From Glutinoglossum americanum (Eukaryota; Ascomycota; Geoglossomycetes; Geoglossales; Geoglossaceae): a DNA stretch of 64,000 nt. Shown piece by piece: positions 55,214 through 64,000 of this stretch. Each line of letters opens with the position of its first letter. The first letter of the stretch is position 1. Made by a program: the position numbers and the translations under genes. The stretch covers positions 1-64,000 of the forward strand of contig JAGHQL010000126.1 of NCBI GenBank assembly GCA_020080175.1, in the 5' to 3' direction. The notes beneath the pieces are model-generated. The model saw nothing but the letters and a program-made list of their open reading frames with translations, searched no databases and was not told the DNA's origin.

Positions 55214-55911
55214 TTAGGCTTCAAACTGGCTCTTGACTTCCGGGGTAGTGGTCTTGGGGGTCTTGGGGGTCTTGGGGGTCTTGGCCGTTGGTGTCGTGTT
55301 GCCCTTTTCCAGGTCTCGATTTTTATTTAGGCGGGGTGTGGGGGGTTCTGAGAGCTTCGTGACGCCTGATTGTCTCCGTGCGGCCTTTTGTTGGGCGAGG
55401 TTCGTGGAGGAGAAGTTGTTTTTGAGACGGGCTGCAGAGCGGCGGATGGATTTGCGGACTTCCCATTGACGTTTCTTGGCTATGTAATAGAATATGGCTG
55501 ATGCAACTGCGGATGGGGATGCAAATTAGTATCTGATGCGAGTGGTGTTTGGTAGACGCGGATAGACTCACTCCCACCGCCGCCAACTATGACAACCACC
55601 ACAATGATGGCGATCTCGACGCCCTTGGACATGTGCACAAATCCATTATCCGATCCGGATGCCCCCGCAGATACCCCTCCCTGTGGGCTGGAAGGGGTAC
55701 CACCATCTGGTGATGATCCAGCAGAGCCCGGTGGGAGAGCAGAGCCTATTCCCGCACCATTGCTGCCATCTGTTGGGGTCGAGTATTGCGAAGCTATGGT
55801 TGTCGAGATGACCATAGAGCTTAACGCGCTGGAACTGCTTGATTGCGCAATGACAGAAAGGGGTGCGAAGAGCGCAAGAACCAAGGCGAGAGCGGTAGTC
55901 TTCTTAACCAT
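55214..55911 (-). CDS. Single-pass membrane protein with signal peptide and basic cytosolic tail
   Basis: The start MVKKTTALALVLALFAPLSVIAQ is a signal peptide. A ~70-residue Ser/Thr/Gly/Pro-rich outer segment follows, likely O-glycosylated, then a membrane helix EIAIIVVVVIVGGGG that continues across an intron (donor GTGAGT near 55570, acceptor CAG near 55507) with IASAIFYYIAKKR. The cytosolic tail is strongly basic (RKSIRRSAARLKNN, AQQKAARRQS), contains KLSEPPTPRLNKNRDLEKG and ends in TPK repeats and VKSQFEA. This layout recalls fungal wall-sensor-like or Mid2-like proteins, but I do not recognise a named orthologue. The role as a sensor is only a guess from architecture. Confidence 0.8.
55244..55286. 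repeat. Nine-base minisatellite in a coding region
   Basis: The unit GTCTTGGGG repeats about four times on the plus strand. On the minus strand it encodes repeated Lys-Thr-Pro in the cytosolic tail of the membrane protein. Because the unit is a multiple of three, length changes keep the frame. Confidence 0.8.
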
Positions 55912-57049
55912 TATTGCTGTGATGCGCACAGATGAGAGAGTAGAGAGATATACACAAAGCTCTTAGAATCTCGCTTTGTGTCCAATTTGATATGGAGGTG
56001 GTAGAAAATCAGGGTACGATTAGAGCATGCGACATGATGGGAATATGTATTCGAACATCCTCGAACCGGAAGGCTGTGTGCCGGCCACACAGCGCTTAGA
56101 ACTGTTATCCCCAAACATGCTCCGTATAGGGACGGCTTAAGCCTCAGCGATACTGGAATCACACATCAGCATCCTGCAGTCAATCACAGCAACTTTAGGA
56201 TATTCAGGAACGTTGGCATACATGGTCATTGGTGCGACGTACCCGCCAAGTTAAACCCCAGAGACCATGGGCGGTTCCACGGCAATGCGGCTATTTCTGT
56301 CGCCAATCGGATGCGAAAATGCCCCGGTCCAACGCCTCCTGAGCCCAGGATAGACAGAAGTGATGCAAGTCCATCACATTCCTTGCAGCGAGTCAGTGCA
56401 CAGGCGGCAAGGACTAAATCTGATGAATGCGAGATCGCTAACCACTATCATCGGTGTGGATAGATAGTAAGTCCTACGACAGCATTTAAGTGTGGGCGAT
56501 TATGAATAGCAAAACCAACACCAGGACTGGACTTACAGATAGGGGAACAATTTGCAGATCCAAGTTTCAGTCCAGAGGCGTTTCTAGGAGGTATCCCTCA
56601 AATAGGATGAACTCATCCCTCAATCCTTTCAACCACCGGAAGTTAGATTACCACGTGATAGATATTGCGGAGATTTAGAGTATCTGGTATTTTTTTCGGA
56701 TGATATTTTACTTGATCTGGAAATAATAGATTCCGTGGTGTTCAAGTAAACTTGTCTAGTTTTATGCCTTGTCTAAGATGGTATCCATTTTGCTTCTCTC
56801 TCGCTCCTTCCCTCTCATGGCCATGGCAAATCCTCGATTGGCCTTTCGCTTCAATTCGATGAGAAGATCTAGCTTCAATTCCCCATAGATTTTACATTTC
56901 GTATATTATATTACATCTACAAGTCGCCTAGACTAGCCTCTAGACGGTTTTCACACTATAATTACCCTAACTTAACTTCATATCTGCAATCTCTCCTAGA
57001 ACCCCCTTTCCCTTCGTCACCATTGGTAAACTTGGCCTACTATTCGAAT
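55912..57049. other. Divergent promoter region, membrane protein (-) and coiled-coil gene (+)
   Basis: About 1.14 kb. It becomes CT- and AT-rich toward 57000, as in a leader. No gene or RNA is supported. Confidence 0.55.
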
Positions 57050-60000
57050 ATGGACCACCGAGGGGTTTCTCCACTTCCCTCGGTTCAGCCCGCACCTCTG
57101 GCTGCTGACGGGGATGATGGCTGTGCTAGCGGAATGGGTTTACAGCTACCTCAGCTTTACTCTGGTGGCCTTGACGGCCAGTTTGACAGTAATACGGCTT
57201 GCGGCACTGACATACAGCTGGAAAATGCGGATCTCCACAATGATAAATCCGGACATGTTGGAGTCATAGCGGGTGCCGATCGTAACATGGCCCCGCCAGA
57301 CCTACCGCTAAAACAGAGGCCACCGGCTCCTCACATAGAGCCATTTTTACGTCTCGAAAGGCCTCCTTCGACAGAGGCCATCCATCAGTTCAAATACGGC
57401 AAGCCTGAAGCCCTGAAATTAAACCTTAAGGGACGCAGCAAAGATGCTCAAGTGGAAAAACCAGCTCCGAGCCAGGCGTCTCAGCCCACTCACAATGGGA
57501 ATAACACGGATGCTGCCAATGCGAATGTATCTAATTCAGGTTGGTTATATCCTCAATCACCTGGCTCCCCTTGGGAAAGTTGCCGAATGAAATTGTTTGA
57601 TTTGGGCGCCTTTCGGCCGCTGACCGAGGGTACTTTTAATGGCCATGGTAATCCAGAGGCCTCAAGTATTACCTATTTCAAGATTAAAAAGGATACTAAA
57701 TTTCCGCCGACTCTTATCGTTTCTAGGCATCTCTCATGAATTCTCAGAGGCGAGAAGTACTCCTCAAATACGCGATTGTGTGACGGCTAGCCGGAATGTG
57801 GCAGCTGGGAATACATATAGTACTCTGTATGTTGTACCCTGAGCCTTTAGGGTGATCCAATTGTTCTCTGTTGGCTGTGCTCCCCCTAACTGGAGCTATG
57901 TTAAGTCTATGTGGATCGGAGGCTACCGGCGACTCGCGAGGTGTCGACACTACTGAGCACCCACCACCTTCCAATAGCAGGCAGAGAAAAAAGTCCAAGC
58001 ATAACAAGTACAAAGGGACTGGCTCACGGGATAATATTGCCCTCAATTCTAACCAATCTCCGCTAGGACACCTTCAAGAGAAATCGAGCAGGCCAACCAG
58101 TCGTGGCGGGCGGCTAGATGAAAACGACCCATTCCAGCATCACCCGTACGCAGAATCCGCTTTAGGTAGCACATGGCCCTTTCTTGACCTCCAACATGAC
58201 ACCGCGCGGCCGTCTGAATGCCAACCGCCGCTTGGTGTTGTTTCAGGAAGGGCCGAGAAAAGCCCTAGCGAGGCAGCACTGAAGCCCCGAGTCTTGCCAC
58301 CACAAGTTGTGGTTATTATTGATGACGATGACGACAGTGTAGCCGTCACTTCTAGTGATGATGTATTGGGGTCCGCAGCCCGAACTCTGGACAAGGGAGA
58401 CGGTGGCGAAAAAGCCTCCTCTAGTGGCACCAACGGCTGCCCTTCACTTCAAGAAAAACCATATTCCATCCAGAATACCGATGTGATAAGAGAAGACTGC
58501 ACGGCCCGTGGTACATCTCACCTCTCGGCCCAGGACAGAGGACTCCCACTTCGGACTCCCACAGCACCTCAGGGTAGGCTAACATCTATAGCTTGCCAGC
58601 TTACAAAGAGTTCGCACATGACAAGGCCGATACCTCGGCAAAAAACGATGAGCGGCTGCAGTAGGGTTAGCCCTGCTGCATCCCACACCAGAGTAATTCC
58701 TACCCTGGAAAGGCAAAGCTTATGGGGACTTAAGGCACAAAAGAGCCAGCCAAAATGCAACAACCCACCCCCCCCCGGCGCCTCTGGGGTTGCCCAGGTT
58801 TCAACTACGACGGTAGCGGGCCTCTTAGAGATGGCTGTTGGCCGCGCACAGCAAAACGATGAAGAACTTGAAGCGAAGGAAGCAGAGATTCGATCAGGAC
58901 AGGCTAAAATTAAGGCTTTCCAATACGAAAATGCAGAGCAAAGGGCCCAGCTGGAATTAGCTACGAATGATCTCAGAAAGTGTCAAACCAAATACAACGG
59001 GCTTCAGAAATTTCTGGAAGGACTGGCTAATGATCGAAACGCCCTTAAACAGGAGATTCAAGCACTAAACAAGCGTTTTGATGAAGTTGTAGACGAAAGA
59101 CGAGAGCTCGAAAGTTTGCTAAAGGAAAGTGAACAATCTATGGGAAACCTAGCAAACAGAGTTAGAGAATTGGGAGACCTTGAGAGGCTTTCAAATGAAG
59201 CAAAGCATGAAATACTACAACGTAAGTCGTGAATCCAGATCCCCATTATTGCCCGGAATGACCAGTCAACCACACTATAGTCCAGTCTACGGTGGAAATC
59301 CTTCGGGGAGAACTAGACGAAAAATCCGGGCTTCTTGCTGCAGAACGAGATCGGACTCTGAGGCTAGAAACAGAACGTGGCGTGAGCCACCAAAGACATG
59401 AAGAACTCAAGGAATTATATGCCAATGGCCAACGGAACGTGTCAGAACTTCATCAAGCACAGTACAAACCATTTTGCTTGTTCTTTTGTAAGTTGAACTT
59501 ACTTACATTTAGCAGGCGTGACGAATATAACCGTCTGACCAACGAACTTAAGGAAGGCGAAAACTTCAAGTCTGAGTCTCTCATGAAAATTAGTGATCTG
59601 ATCACTTCACTTTCGAACGGGTATGCCTCGACCCCTTCATTACAAAGTTTACAACCTACTAACTATGCCGACGAACTTAACAGAATCCCTGAGCGCCTGT
59701 CCGTGGTAGAGCAGATGTATTGTGACAGCATAGAAGCTGGGAAAGAACGAGAACAGCTTCTTGGGGAGATATTCGCGTTGAAGGTCGATATAGTGTCGCG
59801 GGAGCAGCAAAACTTGTCCCTAAGGGAATCTAATGATGCAGCAGTCGGAAAGCTACAATGCAGCAATAAGATGGTGTCTGAACTTAAAGAAGAGATCGCT
59901 ACTATGCAGACAGAGTCTTGGACGTTAAATGAGACGTTCGTCGACTGATATCCCCCTTCGGTACTTTCTCTCAAAGTACTGACACCTCCTGTTTTCTTCA

Positions 60001-61687
60001 GGATTTCAGCCCTACAGATAGACATGGCTCAGCTTTCAGCTTTGCCCCGGGTTGACCCTCAAACCCTCGCCCAACTACAGGAATTTAAAACCACCAACGA
60101 AGAGCTTCGCGCCAAAATAGGAGAGGAAAGTAGCAAGATCTTAACTCACAAAGAAGATATTCGGCAGGTAACAGAAAAGCTCGCGCTGGCGCTAGAAGAA
60201 ACGCAGGGCTTGAAGGTGGGAATCGGGCCGCCGTGTGATTAGAGGAGCATTGGCTAATTTTCCGGAAAGAATCGCGTCGCCAACTTCGATCAGGACAGGG
60301 CTGAATATGAGCAACAGGTATACCGACTCGCCCTATCCCAAATAGCCTAACGCTATTAGCTAATCCTTCAATCGATACAGATTAAACAGACCCTCGAAAA
60401 AGATCGCGCCTCTCTTGAGAAAATAGCAGCTAGCGTTCGCCAGCGAGAATTGCACCGGTATGAAAACTCGATCCGACAGCTTACAGAAGCGAAGAATAAA
60501 GCAGAGGAGAAAGTCGCACTCTCTGAGCGTCAAAGGCAACTTTCTGAAGATAGCTTTTTTGCCTTGGAGGATAGGTTTGAGGCGCTAAAAAAATCCGAAG
60601 AAGCTGCGGTAGGTTAGCCTAGTTCCAGAAAAGTTTCTTGCCCTCATGAGATTTAGGCGCAGGGTGCTACTCGTCTGAAAGCCGAAATGGCTGCTCAAGA
60701 AGCCAAGGTTGGCCTTTCTAGCTATGAGCTGGAGGGAGCTGCTGATTTTGATTTGCATAGATTGTGAGCCAGCGAGAGCAAAATCATGCGTTAGAAATAC
60801 TAAACCAAGAGCTCGCCTCTCGGGCTACGGAGGCAGAGTGCCGTCTGACTGAGTCCGAGCGGAGAAGAGATGCCGCTGAAGCCAATGCGATCGAACGAGC
60901 GCATATAATTACTAAATTAAAAGGAACTTACGAGATGGAGGTCATCTCTAAATCTCAAATGGAAGATACTCTCCGGTGCCATTTCCTCCTATACCCGGAC
61001 GAGCCTTTTTCTCCCGGTGCTTTGGAACGCGTGATATTGGATCTGATAAGAAAAGGCACGCCATGTAGAGCTCGGAGCGGAACGCCCCCCGAAATCAGGG
61101 CGGATAGAAAACAAGAACCACTGAAATATATGAGCCAGAAAGGCCTCAATAGCCTCGGTGGCTCCCCAGCTAGAGAGATGGACACAGGGGGCAGTCCGCC
61201 GGTCGCGGAGACTGGAACTAGGAAATCCAATGCTAAAGCCCTCGTCACTGCCGGTTTGCATCCGAGACTAGACAGACAGCTGCTTGATGAAGAGAGCTTT
61301 TCCATACCGGAAACACAGCTGATCGAAAACCCAGTAACAAGCTTCTCAGAGATTGGCAGGCCTGGCAATCCTGGTGGGAGTGGTGATCTATCAGACTCTG
61401 AACTGTCCGAGGCCCCTGTCAGTCCCCAGAATAATACTCCAAGTGGGGACCTCCGAAAGAGCAACATATCCAAGGCAAAGCAGAAATCCCCCAAGGCTGC
61501 ATCCAAGCTAGCTGTTGGCCAGGCCAAGAATAAAATCTCCCCAATGACGCCTAACCTACCAACCCGGACTTGCACAAAGCGTCTAAGGGGCGCGGACCCG
61601 GGCACGTCCAAGGCTCATGGAAAGAAGCGGGCAAAGCTAAACGGCATAAGTCTCATAACCCCTGATTCCCAAACTCCGAACCACTAG
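57050..61687 (+). CDS. Large coiled-coil protein of unknown function, about ten exons
   Basis: The frame can be followed over at least nine introns, giving roughly 1,300 residues. The first third (57050-58800) is disordered, with an acidic patch VVIIDDDDDSVAVTSSDD near 58310 resembling a SUMO-interaction motif, and basic stretches. From about 58820 to 60960 it is almost all heptad-rich coiled coil (QQNDEELEAKEAEIRSGQAK, ALNKRFDEVVDERRELESLL, ENSIRQLTEAKNKAEEK). The C-terminal ~250 residues are again disordered and basic, with Ser/Thr-Pro sites and KKRAKL, a likely nuclear signal. Joins checked by frame include 57629/57727, 57826/57906 and the exons near 59222, 59474 and 59928. A nuclear structural or chromosome-axis role is possible, but no family is recognised. 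The first two joins are the least certain; a separate short gene ending at 57739 is the alternative. Confidence 0.65.
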
Positions 61688-62295
61688 CTAACAACCCCCA
61701 CAGCGCAAAAAGAATGGTAAGATATACTTTCCCCTCCAAGGGATGTAGCTAAAGAGGGTGTTCCCCGAAAGTTAGGCTAGAAGATGCCAAACTCGGACCG
61801 TGAAAGGCAAGCCTATCTGAAAGGGTTGGCTTTGTCTTGATGATAGACTTGATATGCCTTTGAATCGTTCTATATAGCTCTTATGTGCGACTGACGCTGG
61901 GTCTGATCTTGGCGAACCTTTCACTTTTGAATGTGCTGGTTTGCTACCTAGATTCTGTAGCCTCCACAGGCTATTCTTGCTTAAAATACGGGTACATGTA
62001 GCCCAGCGAAACATGGATCCGAGCGTTGCATAATAGTACTGAGTGGGAACCTTGCAGTATACCTTATGATGGCCAACCAACTCCATTCAATTGAGAAAGG
62101 CAATTGATACAGATGCCGCCATTAAGCGCGACGCTCCCTAAAAGTACACAGAAGTACCACAGCAATGACACCCAACGGGGATACATCCTCTCGACTCCCA
62201 GCTCGCGATACCTCGTTGACCAATGGAGCGGGCTTCTAAGTCCAATCCGTACTCCAAATCTCTATGAACCTAACCCATTCTCAGCACCTCCCACC
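61688..62295. other. Convergent 3' region, coiled-coil gene and bL33m gene
   Basis: About 600 bases without conserved frames on either strand. Confidence 0.55.
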
Positions 62296-62663
62296 CTACC
62301 GCTGCCCCCCACGCTTCTGCTCCAAAAATAGGACCTTCTTCCTTACTATCAAGACAACCAGATTTGTCAGTCTCATCCAACTAAAGGACCAATTACCCGC
62401 ACCAGACGCTCTAGCCGTGATTCCAACAAAGCGATGCGATGGAGGAAAAGTAAACGTACCGACGGGATCATATTTTAACATGGACAAGGGACGGTGCGTT
62501 CGGGGTCGGACGAACGTCTTGAAGTAGCCCGTCATGGCCATACTGATGAGGCGGACGGAAATGGTGCGAGATTTTGCTGGGAGGGTGGGATAGCTAGTTA
62601 GTAGGAACCCTAGAGGTGTGGGGTGGGAGATGTAGGGAGATTGAATGCACCTTTTTTCGCCAT
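62296..62663 (-). CDS. MRPL39: Mitochondrial large-subunit ribosomal protein bL33m
   Basis: A very small protein of about 60 residues in three exons. Exon 1 is MAKK (start 62663). The donor GTGCAT, a CTAAC branch point and an acceptor CCCAG near 62573 join it to [20 protein letters not shown] and then [20 protein letters not shown] second intron (donor GTACGT near 62451, acceptor GATAG near 62346) leads to [29 protein letters not shown], the LSMLKYDP block and the VLFLE-K end are the diagnostic L33 pattern. It is too small for simple frame finding, because the unspliced frame starts and reads elsewhere. Confidence 0.88.
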
Positions 62664-63480
62664 TTCTTGCTGAGGTAGATGACCTTAAGTGAGGTTGGAA
62701 AGGTTGTGAGGGCTCTTCGGTTGTCCTCCCGCGTGCCAAGAAAACAGAAAACTGCCATCCCGTTTGGGCGGGCGAGCCACGCCGCCCTGTGCTCGCGCCA
62801 GCCGACTCGACCCCTCCTTCGCTCTTGTGCCCCTGTTAGGCTTCAGGCCCTGAGCCGGTGGCGTTGAAGCGGCAAGAAGTTGTGGGCAAGGGTCGCTAAA
62901 CTAGATCACATAACCAAGACCCGCTTTCATAAACCTTTTCGTGAAATCTTATTTAATCTAAAAAATATAAATAATAATGTAATTTACACACGATATCATC
63001 TTTCATGTCGTTAGTGATACGGAAGTTGTCCCTAGCGAATTTCTAGCGAGACTGCGGGGAAGCAGTGGATCTCATGGTGACCAATTAGTTCCTACCAATG
63101 CTACAGCGAGGTGAAGGATTCTCAACACACCTCCAGAGGAAGCCTTGAGAGCTTGTCGACAGCTTGAGGAGTCATGCTAGAAGTGAGGGTTATACGGCCA
63201 GTATTCGCCACACCAGACTACACGTGCTTTCGATGCGGTGAACCAATGGCCTGTTGCATCAACGGCTTCAATATTTTCCCGGGTTCTGCAAACAGAACCT
63301 CCGCCAATAAAATTTCGCCGCTTATTTTACGCGTCGGCGCGTTAGCAATATCGGATGGCGGTCAACCATCGGCCATGAGGTTTCTGCCCAATGTGGCCTT
63401 GCTGCGACCTTCTTCACACGAATATCTACGCTCCTGAGCTCGTCGTTTCGTAGCCTTTCAATAACTGACCGCAAGTCTTC
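62664..63480. other. Divergent intergenic region, bL33m (-) and NLR-like gene (+)
   Basis: About 820 bases with an AT-rich part at 62935-63000. No conserved frame is seen; it is probably promoter sequence of both genes. Confidence 0.55.
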
Positions 63481-64000
63481 ATGGGAACTAGCAACAAGTC
63501 GATTGTTTTCCGTGTCACCGGCCTTCCCGTCGGTGAGACTGATGATGATGTCAAATCGGCGCTGAGCAAGACGATCACAGGTCTTTTGTCGAAGGACGAG
63601 ATGCAGCCGGAAATGACCATCGCCCTTGCGCCGTCATGCGACGACGATAAAACTTCAATTGCGCTAGTAGAATTCGGAAGCGGCATCCCGCATTTTCTAT
63701 CCCCCCTCGTCGGAGATCCGCTTAAAGACCGCCAATGTCAGATGGGTAGTGACACAGACATTACCTTTGACAGACACTTCTTTGGATTCACCCAACTCTA
63801 TGCCACAGAGCCTGGGCATCCAGTGACTGCCGAGTAAGACGTTCTCCCCAATCCTACTTCGCGTCGCGCCTATAAAACTAACGCGGAGTTCTACAGTATA
63901 ATCGCAATCACCGAACTAGATGGACACGCATATGGATCTTGGAGGGGAAAGGGAATACTCCGTCGGATGTGGCTGCGCGATTTCCTTTCAAAAGATATGC
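63481..64000 (+). CDS. Start of a fungal NOD-like-type protein (alpha/beta-hydrolase-like N-terminus), cut by window edge
   Basis: Exon 1 (63481-63833) encodes MGTSNKSIVFRVTGLPVGET, a hydrophilic domain with FFGFTQLYATEPGHPVTA. An intron (63834-63896, donor GTAAGA, branch ACTAAC, acceptor CTACAG) joins it to IIAITELDGHAYGSWRGKG and MWLRDFLSKD. The I-x-GLDGHAYGSW-type block followed by WLRDFL is what I recall from the hydrolase-like (SesB-type) N-terminal domain of fungal NACHT or NB-ARC proteins with ankyrin or TPR repeats. Here the second Gly of the usual GL-GH motif is replaced (TELDGH). The remainder lies outside the window, so the effector and repeat parts cannot be judged. Confidence 0.7.

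Overview
The window looks like nuclear DNA of a filamentous ascomycete (Pezizomycotina). It has compact protein genes on both strands and short introns, mostly 45-100 nt, with GTRNGT-type donors and CTRAY branch points. Its single-copy ascomycete genes include PAN2, ICP55, Dbf4/NimO, ATG12, panB, UBC8, exgD, BUD22, NSE2, ABD1, RPN7 and PEX11. All exon joins were worked out by reading the sequence; no transcript data or searches were used. 

Layout. 1-2166 is repeat-rich: two short non-autonomous inverted-repeat elements, simple repeats and a tRNA-like segment. 2167-3879 (+) is a TCO89-like (TORC1) protein; 4184-8229 (-) PAN2; 8765-11157 (-) ATP-dependent PEP carboxykinase, with an AcuK/AcuM-type CGG-N7-CGG site upstream; 12222-14251 (+) ICP55; 14869-17156 (+) Dbf4/NimO; 17659-18199 (+) ATG12, convergent with panB at 18414-19528 (-). 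20290-21368 (+) is UBC8, which is split by eight introns with exons of 8, 3 and 1 nt. After a 2.1-kb gene-free stretch come a YANK/STK32 kinase (23504-25556), exgD (26374-28479), an FMN-binding split-barrel protein (29203-30156), a SIRT5-like sirtuin (30479-31550), an SNF2 ATPase (31974-35637, -), MTA phosphorylase (35934-37217, -), BUD22 (37437-38896, -) divergent from NSE2 (39130-40611, +), and a mitochondrial carrier (41001-42066, -). 

42.1-46.2 kb is gene-poor and looks accessory: a short tandem duplication, a tRNA-like segment, a run of AG|GT motifs and an unrecognised 162-residue gene whose introns are all phase 1. Then follow PEX11 (46250-47171, -), ABD1 cap methyltransferase (47708-49930, -) divergent from RPN7 (50241-51881, +), alanine aminotransferase (52963-54539, +, with a TATA box), a single-pass membrane protein (55214-55911, -), a large coiled-coil protein of unknown role (57050-61687, +), mitochondrial ribosomal protein bL33m (62296-62663, -), and the start of a fungal NOD-like-type gene that runs off the right edge. 

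There is no operon logic. Thematic links are central metabolism (PCK, alanine aminotransferase, malate/oxoglutarate-type carrier), ubiquitin-like systems (UBC8, ATG12, NSE2, RPN7) and RNA processing (PAN2, ABD1, BUD22). The most striking observation is the UBC8 gene, where the conserved protein can only be restored by splicing in exons of 8, 3 and 1 nucleotides.
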